Made by a program: the position numbers and the translations under genes. The notes under the pieces are model-generated. The model searched no databases. It had not been told where the DNA came from and was given only the letters and a program-made list of their open reading frames with translations. Source: Paeniglutamicibacter cryotolerans (GTDB taxonomy: Bacteria; Actinomycetota; Actinomycetes; Actinomycetales; Micrococcaceae). From it: DNA of 64,000 bases. Shown piece after piece: positions 18,749 to 27,834 of this stretch; position 1 is the stretch's first letter; each line of letters begins with the position of its first letter. The stretch covers positions 2,480,001 to 2,544,000 of the forward strand of contig NZ_JACHVS010000001.1 of the NCBI RefSeq assembly GCF_014190875.1, in the 5' to 3' direction.

Positions 18749-20980
18749 TTGGAGGGTCCCGAGATTCAGTTCGCCGAGGCAGTGATCGACAACGGTCGTC
18801 ACGGCAAGCGCGTTATCCGCTTTGAAACCGGTCGCCTGGCCCAGCAGGCTGCTGGCGCCGCAATGGTCTACATCGACGAAGAGACCGCCCTGCTGTCGGC
18901 CACCACGGCCGGCAAGCACCCGCGTGAGGGCTTCGACTTCTTCCCGCTGACCGTGGACGTCGAGGAGCGCATGTACGCTGCCGGCCGCATCCCGGGCAGC
19001 TTCTTCCGCCGCGAAGGCCGTCCGTCAACGGAGGCCATCCTGGCTTGCCGCCTGATGGACCGCCCGCTGCGCCCGGCATTCGTCAAGGGCCTGCGCAACG
19101 AGGTCCAGATCGTCGTCACCGTACTGGCGATCAACCCGGACGAGCTCTACGACGTGGTGGCCATCAACGCCTCCTCGATGTCGACCCAGCTTTCGGGCCT
19201 GCCCTTCTCCGGCCCGATCGGCGGCGTCCGCGTTGCCCTGATCGACGATGGAAACGGCGCCCAGTGGGTTGCCTTCCCGAAGCACAGCCAGTTGGAAAAC
19301 GCCGTGTTCAACATGGTCGTTGCCGGCCGTATCGCCGGCGATGACGTCGCGATCATGATGGTCGAGGCAGAAGCCACCGACAACTCCTGGAACCTCATCA
19401 AGGAACAGGGCCACACCGCCCCGACCGAAGAGGTCGTTGCAGAGGGCCTGGAAGCTGCAAAGCCGTTCATCAAGGCTCTGTGCGAGGCCCAGTCGGACTT
19501 GGCTGCCCGCGCCGCCAAGGAAACCGTCGAGTTCCCGGTCTTCCGCGACTACGAAGACGATGCCTTTGCAGCCGTCGAGGCAGCAGCGGGCACCAAGCTG
19601 GCCGGGATCTACACGATCGCCGGCAAGCAGGAGCGTGACAACGCAGCTTCGGCACTCAAGGACGAAGTAGTTTCCGCACTGATCGCCGAGGGCGCTGGGC
19701 TCGAAGGCCGTGCTTCCGAGGCCTCCAAGGCCTTCGGCGCAGTCACCAAGCAGGTCGTGCGCCAGCGCATCCTGCGCGACCAGGTCCGCATGGACGGCCG
19801 CGGGCTTTCGGACATCCGTAAGCTCACCGCCGAGGTCGAGGTCCTGCCGCGCGTCCACGGTTCGGCCATCTTCGAGCGTGGCGAAACCCAGATCATGGGC
19901 GTCACCACCTTGAACATGCTGAAGATGGAACAGCAGATCGACTCGTTGGGCCCGGTAACGCGCAAGCGCTACATGCACAACTACAACTTCCCGCCGTACT
20001 CCACCGGTGAGACCGGCCGCGTGGGTTCGCCCAAGCGCCGCGAAATCGGCCATGGTGCCCTCGCAGAGCGCGCCCTCATGCCGGTGTTGCCGTCGCGTGA
20101 GGAATTCCCGTACGCCATCCGCCAGGTCTCCGAGGCGCTGAGCTCCAACGGCTCCACCTCCATGGGCTCCGTTTGCGCATCGACCCTGTCGCTGCTCAAC
20201 GCCGGTGTCCCGTTGAAGGCACCGGTTGCCGGCATCGCCATGGGCCTCGTCTCGGACGTCGTCGACGGTCAGACCCGCTACGCGGCACTGACCGACATCC
20301 TTGGTGCCGAAGATGCCATGGGCGACATGGACTTCAAGGTCGCCGGCACCGCCGAGTTCGTGACTGCCATCCAGCTTGATACCAAGCTCGACGGCATCCC
20401 GGCATCGGTTCTTGCAGCAGCCCTGAAGCAGGCACGCGAAGCGCGCCTGCACATCCTCTCGGTGCTCAACCAGGCTATCGACGCCCCGGACGAGCTCTCC
20501 ACCTACGCGCCGCGCATCATCTCGGTGAAGATCCCGGTGGATAAGATCGGCGAGGTCATCGGCCCGAAGGGCAAGATGATCAACCAGATCCAGGAGGACA
20601 CCGGCGCCGACATCTCGATCGAAGATGACGGAACGGTCCTCATCGGCGCGACCAACGGCGAATCCGCCGAGGCCGCCCGCTCGGCGATCAACGCGATCGC
20701 CAACCCGATGGTCCCCGAGGTCGGCGAACGCTACCTCGGCACCATCGTGAAGCTGACCACCTTCGGTGCGTTCGTTTCGCTGACCCCGGGCAAGGACGGC
20801 CTGCTGCACATCTCCGAGCTCCGTAAGCTCGCCGGTGGCAAGCGCGTCGATGACGTCGAAGACGTCGTTTCCGTGGGCCAGAAGCTCCAGGTAGAAATCA
20901 CCAAGGTCGACGATCGTGGAAAGCTGTCGCTTGCCCCGGTCGTGGCAGAGGAAGAGCCTGCTGCCGAGGAAGAAGCGTAA
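18749..20980 (+). CDS. pnp: Polyribonucleotide nucleotidyltransferase (PNPase)
   Basis: 743 aa from TTG 18749. 3'-5' phosphorolytic exoribonuclease of mRNA decay. Two RNase PH-like domains (first: [29 protein letters not shown]; second: [16 protein letters not shown], then [19 protein letters not shown] and [16 protein letters not shown]) are followed by a KH domain ([18 protein letters not shown]) and an S1 domain ([19 protein letters not shown]), ending in an acidic tail. TTG 18749 is chosen because a near-perfect SD, GGAGGTGA (18736-18743), lies 5 nt upstream; the frame is open back to 18557, but that part is not PNPase-like. Confidence 0.96.
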   Translation: MEGPEIQFAEAVIDNGRHGKRVIRFETGRLAQQAAGAAMVYIDEETALLSATTAGKHPREGFDFFPLTVDVEERMYAAGRIPGSFFRREGRPSTEAILACRLMDRPLRPAFVKGLRNEVQIVVTVLAINPDELYDVVAINASSMSTQLSGLPFSGPIGGVRVALIDDGNGAQWVAFPKHSQLENAVFNMVVAGRIAGDDVAIMMVEAEATDNSWNLIKEQGHTAPTEEVVAEGLEAAKPFIKALCEAQSDLAARAAKETVEFPVFRDYEDDAFAAVEAAAGTKLAGIYTIAGKQERDNAASALKDEVVSALIAEGAGLEGRASEASKAFGAVTKQVVRQRILRDQVRMDGRGLSDIRKLTAEVEVLPRVHGSAIFERGETQIMGVTTLNMLKMEQQIDSLGPVTRKRYMHNYNFPPYSTGETGRVGSPKRREIGHGALAERALMPVLPSREEFPYAIRQVSEALSSNGSTSMGSVCASTLSLLNAGVPLKAPVAGIAMGLVSDVVDGQTRYAALTDILGAEDAMGDMDFKVAGTAEFVTAIQLDTKLDGIPASVLAAALKQAREARLHILSVLNQAIDAPDELSTYAPRIISVKIPVDKIGEVIGPKGKMINQIQEDTGADISIEDDGTVLIGATNGESAEAARSAINAIANPMVPEVGERYLGTIVKLTTFGAFVSLTPGKDGLLHISELRKLAGGKRVDDVEDVVSVGQKLQVEITKVDDRGKLSLAPVVAEEEPAAEEEA

Positions 20981-20995
20981 GCTTCCTAGCTGGGT

Positions 20996-21047
20996 AAGAC
21001 ACCCCTTCGTCCGTTGAAAAACGGAGGAAGGGGTGTCTTGCTTTGTT
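20996..21047 (+). terminator. Terminator after pnp
   Basis: A long stem with 13 pairs, AAGACACCCCTTC with GAAGGGGTGTCTT (20996-21008 and 21027-21039), plus inner CCGT/ACGG, followed by GCTTTGTT. Confidence 0.85.
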
Positions 21048-21188
21048 AACCGGTACTGGTCAGCACGGGTGTGGTCACCGGGGCTGCCGGCCGACGCGGC
21101 AGTTTGAACACGCTATGGGATAATGGAAACCGTATGTTCGCGTCAGCGTAACTATGTTCAGACCTTCGTCGAATAAAGGACTTTCTCA

Positions 21189-22589
21189 GTGGTAATGATT
21201 CCGCTGCCGCTTGCCGGCTCCGGTGTACCCCCGGCTTCGCTGGGGGATACAGGCAACGGTGCCCCCGCTCCCATCGAAGCCGGGGACCCCACGATCCTGC
21301 ACGGGGAGGCCGGCGGCGCACTAGTACGCCGCTCGGTCCTCCCCGGCGGGGTCCGGGTGCTCACCGAGGCAATGCCCGGCCAGCGCTCGGCCACGATCGG
21401 CTTCTGGGTCGGCGTCGGTTCACGCGACGAGGCCCCGGGCCAGCATGGTTCCACCCACTTCCTTGAGCACCTGCTGTTCAAGGGCACCAAGCGGCGCACG
21501 GCCATGGAGATCGCCTCGGCGTTCGACGAGGTAGGCGGCGAATCCAACGCCGCAACGGCGAAGGAAAGCACCTGCTACTTTGCCCGCGTGCTGGATAGCG
21601 ACCTGGGCCTGGCCATCGACGTCATTGCCGACATGGTCACCTCGGCAGTGCTCGATCCGCATGAACTCGAGCAGGAGCGCGACGTCATCCTCGAGGAAAT
21701 CGCGATGGATAACGACGATCCGGGCGACGTCGCACACGAGAAGTTCGTCGCGGCGGTCCTGGGCGACCACCCGCTGGGACGTCCCATCGGCGGCACGCCC
21801 GAGGCCATTCTGGCCGTTCCGCGAGAGTCCGTCTGGGAGCACTACCAGCGCTACTACAAGCCCGGTGAACTGGTCATTACGGCTGCCGGCTCGCTCGATC
21901 ACGACGTGGTCTGCGAACAGATCATGGATGCGCTGCGCACCGCCGGCTGGGACCTGACCGAAGGGGTAGAACCCGAACCGCGCCGCAGCACCGCACCGGC
22001 CAAGATCGAGGGACAGCACACGATCGACGTTTTCCGCCGCCCGGTGGAACAGACGAACATCATCATGGGCTGCCCCGGCATCGTCGCCACCGACGAGCGC
22101 CGCCACCAGATGAGCGTGCTCAACGCCGTACTGGGCGGGGGCATGTCTTCGCGCCTGTTCCAGGAGATCCGTGAGAAACGGGGGTTGGTCTACTCGACCT
22201 ACTCCTTCTCCGCGGCCTACTCGGATGCCGGATACTTCGGCATGTACGCGGGCTGCTCACCGGCGAAGACCAAGCAGGTCATCGACCTGCTTGCGGACGA
22301 GCTGGAGAAGCTGGCCGAGCACGGCATCACGGAGGAAGAACTGCGCAAGGCCATCGGCCAATTGTGCGGCGGAACCGTGCTGGCGCTCGAGGATCCGGGA
22401 TCGCGCATGTCGCGCCTGGGTCGTGCTGAACTGGTGACCGGTGTCTTCCACGACATCGATGACACGCTCGGCCGTGTCAAGGCAGTGACCTGCGGGCAGG
22501 TCCAGGAGCTGGCCCGAGAGCTGGTCTCCCGCCCGCGCACGATCACCGTCGTGGGACCGTTCGATTCACCGGCCGACTTCGGCATGTGA
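21189..22589 (+). CDS. M16 family zinc metallopeptidase (PepR/YmxG-like)
   Basis: 466 aa. The inverted zinc motif HxxEH is HFLEH at 90-94, with the downstream glutamate near 170 (DVILEEIAM). The second half has the inactive-domain-like features of pitrilysins, including the RxxxY-type SYSFSAAYSDAGYFGMYAGC segment. In actinobacteria this peptidase follows pnp; it is thought to trim peptides or signal sequences, but the substrate is unknown. GTG 21189 has AAAGGA 8 nt upstream; ATG 21195 is a second option. The 30-residue N-terminus before the domain is not conserved in character. Confidence 0.93.
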   Translation: MVMIPLPLAGSGVPPASLGDTGNGAPAPIEAGDPTILHGEAGGALVRRSVLPGGVRVLTEAMPGQRSATIGFWVGVGSRDEAPGQHGSTHFLEHLLFKGTKRRTAMEIASAFDEVGGESNAATAKESTCYFARVLDSDLGLAIDVIADMVTSAVLDPHELEQERDVILEEIAMDNDDPGDVAHEKFVAAVLGDHPLGRPIGGTPEAILAVPRESVWEHYQRYYKPGELVITAAGSLDHDVVCEQIMDALRTAGWDLTEGVEPEPRRSTAPAKIEGQHTIDVFRRPVEQTNIIMGCPGIVATDERRHQMSVLNAVLGGGMSSRLFQEIREKRGLVYSTYSFSAAYSDAGYFGMYAGCSPAKTKQVIDLLADELEKLAEHGITEEELRKAIGQLCGGTVLALEDPGSRMSRLGRAELVTGVFHDIDDTLGRVKAVTCGQVQELARELVSRPRTITVVGPFDSPADFGM

Positions 22590-22614
22590 TTCGACCCCGG
22601 GTCCCGGGACTATC

Positions 22615-22666
22615 AGGACCGCTCCCGCATCCCCCCATGAGGGGTGAAGCGGGGGCGGTCCTTTTG
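22615..22666 (+). terminator. Terminator after the M16 peptidase gene
   Basis: A 14-bp stem with one G-T pair (22615-22628 with the segment ending at 22662) around a C-rich loop, followed by TTTTGTG. Confidence 0.85.
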
Positions 22667-22848
22667 TGTGGGCATATTAAGCGTCCTTCGACCGCTTATC
22701 GCCAGAAATGGACCGCTGATCGCCGCTCATGGCGCAGAGGGTGGCGATTGGCACATCGGGAGTCGCTGGATCGCGTAGAATGTTCTCTTTGTGACGAAAG
22801 TCACCGATACTCAATTCGCACCCTCTCGAGAAGGATTGGACCAGTCAC

Positions 22849-24378
22849 ATGGACGATCTCGCAACAACCCTCGGTGACATTTCGTCTGTCATCTGGGGGC
22901 CCTTCCTGTTGATCCCACTGCTTCTGGGCACCGGGCTCTACCTGACCATCCGCCTCGGCGGGCTGCAGTTCTTCAAGCTGGGCGTCGCACTGCGCCTGGG
23001 CCTGCTCAAGCGCAAGGACCCGGGATCTGTTGGTGACATCTCCCAGTTCCAGGCGCTGACCACCGCACTGGCGGCCACCGTCGGCACCGGCAATATCGTC
23101 GGCGTGGCAACTGCCATCGGCATCGGCGGTCCGGGTGCCCTCTTCTGGATGTGGGTGACCGGTCTGGTCGGCATGGCAGCCAAGTACTCCGAGGCGTTCC
23201 TCGGCGTGCGCTACCGCGCCACCGATACGGCCGGGGAGAAGTCCGGCGGCCCGCAGTACTACCTTGAACGCGGCATCAGGGGCCCGCTGGGCAAGGTCCT
23301 GGCATTGACCTTCGCCGTCTTCGCGACGCTGGCCTGCTTCGGCATCGGCAACATGACCCAGGGCAACTCGATCGCCGCAAACATGGAAAAGAGCTTCTCC
23401 GTGACCCCTTGGGTCACCGGCGCCGTGCTGACCGTGATGGCCATGGTTGTCCTGGTCGGTGGCATCAAGTCCATCGGCAAGGTCACCGCCGCATTCGTGC
23501 CGGTCATGATCATCTTCTACGTGGGCGCAGCCATTTACATCCTGATCGCCAACGTCGCAGCCGTCCCGGCGGCCTTCGGCCAGATCTACTCCGAAGCCTT
23601 CACCGGTACCTCGGCGGTCGGCGGATTCGCCGGCTCGGTCATCATCATCGCCGTACAGTTCGGTGTGGCCCGCGGCATCTTCTCCAACGAGTCCGGCATG
23701 GGCTCGGCAGCCATCGCCGCAGCAGCAGCCCAGACCTCGCACCCGGTGCGTCAGGGCTTGGTGTCCATGACACAGACCTTCATCGATACCATCATCGTGG
23801 TCACCTGCACCGGCCTGGTCATCGTGACCACCGGTGTATGGAACCTGCAGGTTGCTGATCCGGATAAGCCGGGATCGTTGATGCAGATCCCGGCGGCGCT
23901 GATGACCGGCGAGGCATTCACCAACGGTCTGCCCGGCCAGTGGGGCCACTGGATTGTGACCATTGGCCTGGTCATGTTCGCCTTCTCCACCATCCTGGGC
24001 TGGTGCTACTACGGTGAGCGCAACATCGAACGCCTGATCGGACGCCGTGCGGTGATGCCGTTCCGCGTGGCCTTCTCACTGGTCGTCTTCATTGGCTGCA
24101 CGGTCAAGCTTGAGGTCGTCTGGAACTTCTCCGACATGATGAACGGCTTGATGGCGCTTCCGAACCTGATTGGCCTGCTGATCATGTCCGGACTCATCGT
24201 GCGCGAAACCCGCCACTACCTCAAACACGATCCAAAGCTCGAGGCCACGAAGGACGAGATCGAGGCCTTCATGGCAGACCAGGACAGCTGGGCCGAATGG
24301 AAGTCCGGCGATGTCGTCGGCTCCAGCCACGCTTACCGCAAGACCGGCAAGCTCTCCGAAGCTGCGGAGCGGCACTAG
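22849..24378 (+). CDS. Alanine (or glycine):cation symporter, AGCS family
   Basis: 509 aa with about ten or eleven membrane helices. AGCS signatures are clear: TALAATVGTGNIVGVATAI, GPGALFWMWVTGLVGMAAKYSE, GGIKSIGKVTAAFVPVMI and GVARGIFSNESGMGSAAIAAAA. Such proteins take up alanine or glycine with Na+ or H+. The hydrophilic C-terminal tail (about 60 residues, DEIEAFMADQDSWAEWKSGD) is cytoplasmic. It is flanked by terminators on both sides and so is probably transcribed alone; a TAGAAT about 70 nt upstream may be the -10. AAGGA lies about 13 nt before the ATG. Confidence 0.92.
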   Translation: MDDLATTLGDISSVIWGPFLLIPLLLGTGLYLTIRLGGLQFFKLGVALRLGLLKRKDPGSVGDISQFQALTTALAATVGTGNIVGVATAIGIGGPGALFWMWVTGLVGMAAKYSEAFLGVRYRATDTAGEKSGGPQYYLERGIRGPLGKVLALTFAVFATLACFGIGNMTQGNSIAANMEKSFSVTPWVTGAVLTVMAMVVLVGGIKSIGKVTAAFVPVMIIFYVGAAIYILIANVAAVPAAFGQIYSEAFTGTSAVGGFAGSVIIIAVQFGVARGIFSNESGMGSAAIAAAAAQTSHPVRQGLVSMTQTFIDTIIVVTCTGLVIVTTGVWNLQVADPDKPGSLMQIPAALMTGEAFTNGLPGQWGHWIVTIGLVMFAFSTILGWCYYGERNIERLIGRRAVMPFRVAFSLVVFIGCTVKLEVVWNFSDMMNGLMALPNLIGLLIMSGLIVRETRHYLKHDPKLEATKDEIEAFMADQDSWAEWKSGDVVGSSHAYRKTGKLSEAAERH

Positions 24379-24407
24379 TTAGTTGCATTGCCAAGTAGTA
24401 CAGTGAC

Positions 24408-24456
24408 GAAGCCCGTCGCCTTCCCCGAGCAGGGTGGGCGGCGGGCTTCGCTGTTT
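24408..24456 (+). terminator. Terminator after the AGCS symporter gene
   Basis: GAAGCCCGTCGCC (24408-24420) pairs with GGCGGCGGGCTTC (24437-24449) with one G-T pair; GCTGTTT follows. Confidence 0.8.
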
Positions 24457-24733
24457 CCGGCAGGGCGTGACTGTCCGCAACTCAAGGATTCCGGTCATTG
24501 ATGTGCCTAGTGGCGACGGGGTTGGGCTCGGCGGGGTTGGGTTCGGCGGCGATGGCGTCCGGCCTGGGCCGCGATCACCGCACCGTCTTCCTGCCCGAGC
24601 GTAAACCCCTCCGCGGCGGCTGGTTTCCGAGCGCTGCGGGGCATAGGATTCCAGCGCGATGATCGACGGAGATCGTGGGCCCCGGGTCGGATGCAGTCAT
24701 CGAAACAAGGAACAAGGAACAAGGAGCAAGCGC
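24457..24733. other. Intergenic region before the YciI-like gene
   Basis: No supported gene. A minus-strand frame spanning 24507-24755 is Arg/Pro-rich without family resemblance. At 24704-24724 AACAAGG is repeated three times in tandem, directly upstream of the SD AAGGAG (24721-24726). Confidence 0.4.
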
Positions 24734-25075
24734 ATGGCCAAATACCTGATTTCATTCCCCGGCAGTGCGATGGACGTCTCGGCCGAGGAGCTTCCCGCGG
24801 TTTCGGACGCGTCGCATGCCGTCATCCAGGAGGCCAAGGACGCCGGCGTGTACGACTTCGGCGGCGGGCTGGACGAGGACGCAGCACCCGTCCTGGTAGC
24901 GGGTGATGGGTCAGCCGCTCCGGGCGCGTACCCGCAGCACAGGGAGCTCAGCGGCGGCTTCACCGTCTTGGAGGTGGCAACCCGACCGGAGGCGCTGGGC
25001 TGGGCCGCGTAGATCGCGGCCGCCTGCCGCTGCGCGCAGGAGGTCCGGAAGTTCGGGTTCGACCCGATGTCCTGA
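24734..25075 (+). pseudogene. YciI-like (YCII-related) protein gene with in-frame premature stop
   Basis: ATG 24734 (SD AAGGAG at 24721-24726) opens a frame starting MAKYLISFPGSAMDVSAEE and containing YDFGGGLDE and GGFTVLEVATRPEALGWAA. This looks like a YCII-related protein of the small stand-alone type. The frame stops at TAG 25010-25012 after 92 codons, but the same frame continues IAAACRCAQEVRKFGFDPMS to TGA 25073-25075, which is the C-terminal helix expected of the family. One base change (for example AAG to TAG) explains the break. It is either a recent pseudogene or makes a protein lacking its last helix; a sequencing error is possible. Confidence 0.65.
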
Positions 25076-25093
25076 CCTCGGCGTCCGGGAGGG

Positions 25094-25405
25094 TTATCCG
25101 CCGGCGAACGGCGGCAGGACGTCGAGCACGTCGGAGTCGTGCAGCACTCGGGAGTGGTCCTGTTCGGAGACCTGGTTGACCAGGAAGCTGGAGCGGCGCA
25201 GCACGCCGGCCAGTGAGGGCGCCTTGCGCACCAGTGTGGAGCCCGGTGCCAGCGGCTGTGCCGGGGTTTCCGGATGGAGTTCCTCGGCGAGGTGCACGAG
25301 TACGTCGGCCAGAGTCGGGTGCTCCAAGCCCAGTGTGGAGAGCCCGAGTTCCTCCTCCTGACGTCCTGCTGCTGCGGCTGCCGCCGCGAAATACCTGATC
25401 TGCAC
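25094..25405 (-). CDS. moaD: Molybdopterin synthase sulfur carrier subunit MoaD (MoaD/ThiS family)
   Basis: 103 aa. Beta-grasp protein whose C-terminal Gly-Gly (102-103, PPFAGG) is thiocarboxylated and gives sulfur to cyclic pyranopterin in molybdopterin formation with MoaE. The N-terminus MQIRYFAAAAAAAGRQEEE and the middle FLVNQVSEQDHSRVLHDSDVLDVLPP are typical. The ATG directly abuts the stop of moaA, so the two form a minus-strand operon. The partner moaE lies about 5.6 kb away on the other strand. An Ala7 run near the N-terminus is frequent in GC-rich homologs. Confidence 0.88.
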   Translation of the reverse strand: MQIRYFAAAAAAAGRQEEELGLSTLGLEHPTLADVLVHLAEELHPETPAQPLAPGSTLVRKAPSLAGVLRRSSFLVNQVSEQDHSRVLHDSDVLDVLPPFAGG

Positions 25406-26521
25406 TTATCCTCCGATGGCGCTCATGGAGCGGTCCGATTGTACGAAATCCTTGGAACCCAGCCCCACGTGGTCCATGCCGTGGGCCCGGGGCTTGCCCC
25501 ACATGGCGGCGCGCCAGCGTTCGCCGACGGCCGTGTCGTCAGAACCGTCGCGCAGCAGCGCGCTCAGGTCCGTTTCCTCGCGGGAGAAGAGGCAGCTCAT
25601 GACCTTGCCTTCCGCCGTGATGCGAGTGCGGCGGCAGTCGGAGCAGAACGGTTCTGAGACCGAGGCGATGATCCCCACCGCGCCGAGGATCACCTGCGGA
25701 TCATCAGGGGTGGAGACCATGAAGCGTTCGGCCGGGGCCCCATCGCGCGGGCGCGTATCCGGGCTGAGCAGGAAGCGGGTTTCCAGGTAGCCGCGCAACT
25801 GGGCGGCGGTGACCATGTTGTCCTTGCGCCAGGTGTGGTCGGCGTCCAACGGCATCTGTTCGATGAAGCGCAGCTCCAGGCCGCGTTCCAGCGCCCAGGC
25901 GAGGAGCTCGGGCGCCTGCACGTCGTTGATCCCGCGCATCAGCACCGCATTGATCTTGACCGGGGCCAGACCGGCGGCCAGTGCCGCATCGATACCCTCG
26001 AAGACCGAATCGATGTGGTTGCGGCGGGTCAGCGTGGCGAAGGTTTCGGCATGCAGCGTATCGAGGGAAACATTGATGCGGCTGAGGCCGGCCTCGGCGA
26101 GGGCCGCTGCCTTTTTAGCCAGTCCCACGCCGTTGGTGGTCAGCGAGATGGGCAGGTCAGGGTGTTCGGCCCGGACTGCAGCGATGATCTGGGCCAGGTC
26201 GACGCGCACCAGTGGTTCCCCGCCGGTGAGGCGCAATTCGCGGATGCCGAGGTCGCGCACGCCGATGCGCACGATCCTCGTGACCTCCTCCAGAGTGAGC
26301 AGCTTCGACTTGGGCAGCCAGGCAAGACCATCGGCTGGCATGCAATAGGTGCAGCGGAGGTTGCACTTGTCGATCAGGGAGATGCGCAGATCGGTGGCCT
26401 GCCGGCCGAACTTATCGCCCAGCCCGGGGGAGTCGGCCGGGGCGGGTGCCAGGAAGGTGGGGATGCCGAGGCTGATCGGCGCGCGCGCGGCCGGGGTGGT
26501 TGGTGCTGTGGTAGGTCCCAT
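25406..26521 (-). CDS. moaA: GTP 3',8-cyclase MoaA
   Basis: 371 aa. Radical-SAM enzyme that, with MoaC, turns GTP into cyclic pyranopterin monophosphate. The SAM cluster motif CNLRCTYC uses Cys53, Cys57 and Cys60; LRLTGGEPLVR follows. The C-terminal cluster region FCSDCRRTRITAEGKVMSC gives the second set of cysteines, and the protein ends RSMSAIGG with the double glycine needed for activity. TACCCT (26528-26533 on the plus strand, complement) ends 6 nt before the ATG and no SD is seen, so the mRNA is probably leaderless. Co-transcribed with moaD. Confidence 0.95.
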   Translation of the reverse strand: MGPTTAPTTPAARAPISLGIPTFLAPAPADSPGLGDKFGRQATDLRISLIDKCNLRCTYCMPADGLAWLPKSKLLTLEEVTRIVRIGVRDLGIRELRLTGGEPLVRVDLAQIIAAVRAEHPDLPISLTTNGVGLAKKAAALAEAGLSRINVSLDTLHAETFATLTRRNHIDSVFEGIDAALAAGLAPVKINAVLMRGINDVQAPELLAWALERGLELRFIEQMPLDADHTWRKDNMVTAAQLRGYLETRFLLSPDTRPRDGAPAERFMVSTPDDPQVILGAVGIIASVSEPFCSDCRRTRITAEGKVMSCLFSREETDLSALLRDGSDDTAVGERWRAAMWGKPRAHGMDHVGLGSKDFVQSDRSMSAIGG

Positions 26522-26659
26522 TTGTTAAGGGTAGGCCACCGCGGGCAGAGTGATGGCCTCCCCGCTTGCCTGGTCGGCCGCAGGAGTGGATGGCGGGAAT
26601 AGCGCTTCATGAAACAAATCAGGCGTGACATCTCATCTGCGTGTATATACCGTGTTTAC

Positions 26660-27058
26660 ATGACGCAATTGAGGATTTCTGAGGCGGCCCGCTTTCTGGG
26701 TGTCAGTGACGATACGGTCCGCAGGATGGTTGAGTCCGGGACGCTGAGTTCCCTGTCCGACTCGTCCGGGCGAGCCGTGATTGACGGCAGCGAGCTTGCC
26801 GCCGAACTACGCCGTGCTGCCAGCACTCCGGAAGACCCCGCACGGGTAGCCAGTTCCGCTCGCAACCGCTTCGTCGGGCTGGTCACGGAGGTCATCATGG
26901 ACAAGGTCATGGCCCAGGTGGAGCTTCAATGCGGGCCGTTCCGCGTCGTGTCGCTAATGAGTAGCGAAGCCGTCAGGGCGCTGGACCTGAAACCGGGAGC
27001 CGTTGCCACAGCCGTCATCAAGTCAACAAACGTAATGGTCGAGACAGGAAAACCATGA
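26660..27058 (+). CDS. HTH and TOBE (Mop) domain molybdate-binding regulator
   Basis: 132 aa. The N-terminus (RISEAARFLGVSDDTVRRM, 4-22) is an excisionase/MerR-like DNA-binding helix-turn-helix; residues about 65-130 (SARNRFVGLVTEVIMDKVMAQVE ... MSSEAVRALDLKPGAVATAVIKSTNVMVE) form one Mop/TOBE molybdate-binding domain. This suggests a compact ModE-like regulator of the following mod/moe operon. ATG 26660 is preferred: TACCGT ends 6 nt upstream (leaderless pattern), and the frame's earlier ATG (26609) adds 17 residues unlike the HTH. Its stop overlaps the modA ATG (ATGA). Confidence 0.85.
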   Translation: MTQLRISEAARFLGVSDDTVRRMVESGTLSSLSDSSGRAVIDGSELAAELRRAASTPEDPARVASSARNRFVGLVTEVIMDKVMAQVELQCGPFRVVSLMSSEAVRALDLKPGAVATAVIKSTNVMVETGKP

Positions 27059-27834
27059 TTTCAAAGAAGGGCGCAACCGCTCTCCGGACCCGCCAGTGCA
27101 TCGCTGTAGCGGTTCCGCTGCTCGTGGGCCTCGTGCTCGTGACCGGCTGCCAGAGCTCGGCTGCCGGCAACGACACCGGCGGCGCCACCGTGACCTTTTC
27201 TGCCGCCGCGTCGCTGACCGACCTGGGCCCGGAGCTGATCTCCGCCTATGGCACCGAAACCGGCAGCAAGGACAAGATCGTGTTGAACATCGGTTCCTCG
27301 GCGCAGCTGGTCCAGCAGGCGAACGCAGACAAGGCACCGGACGTGCTGGTCACTGCCGATACCCCGGCCATCGACGGCCTGGATCACTTGGATGAGTTCG
27401 ACCGGATGGGCGACGTCGCTACCAACAAGCTGGTTCTTGCTGTCCCCGCAACCTCCTCCGTTGACTCCGCGGCCGAACTGCCCGCGGACGCCACGGTGGC
27501 GCTGTGTGCGCCGAGCGTCCCGTGTGGCCGTGCGGCAAACAGCTACCTGGAATCCAGGGGACTGAAACTGGCCAGATCCAGCGAGGAGGACAACGTCCGT
27601 GCGGTGCTCACCAAGCTCACCTCCGGACAGGTCGATGCCGGTTTCGTCTATGCCACGGATGCCGCGGCCGCGGGGGACAAGGTGAAGGCGATTATGCTGG
27701 ACGGACTGGCACCGAACGTCTACCCGCTGCTGGTCGCCAAGACCGCTCCGGCCGGTGCCATGGAGTTCGCGCACTGGCTTGAGGGAGACAGCGCCGGGGC
27801 CCTGTTCGAGCAGGCCGGCTTCGAGCGGCCGTGA
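27055..27834 (+). CDS. modA: Molybdate ABC transporter substrate-binding lipoprotein ModA
   Basis: 259 aa. The lipobox LVTGC puts the lipid anchor on Cys32. The mature domain follows the ModA pattern VTFSAAASLTDLGPELISAYG, IGSSAQLVQQANADKAPDVLVTAD, then NKLVLAVPATSS and VDAGFVYATDA, and would capture molybdate outside the cell. ATG overlaps the regulator's stop by ATGA and its TGA overlaps modB (GTGA), so regulator, modA and modB are one translationally coupled unit. Confidence 0.93.
   Translation: MISKKGATALRTRQCIAVAVPLLVGLVLVTGCQSSAAGNDTGGATVTFSAAASLTDLGPELISAYGTETGSKDKIVLNIGSSAQLVQQANADKAPDVLVTADTPAIDGLDHLDEFDRMGDVATNKLVLAVPATSSVDSAAELPADATVALCAPSVPCGRAANSYLESRGLKLARSSEEDNVRAVLTKLTSGQVDAGFVYATDAAAAGDKVKAIMLDGLAPNVYPLLVAKTAPAGAMEFAHWLEGDSAGALFEQAGFERP

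Noticed and set aside
19025-20809. 594-codon minus-strand ORF over pnp
   Set aside because: Antisense shadow of PNPase; no start signals.
24507-24755. 82-codon minus-strand ORF before the YciI-like gene
   Set aside because: Arg/Pro-rich sequence with no recognisable domain; overlaps the YciI-like start.
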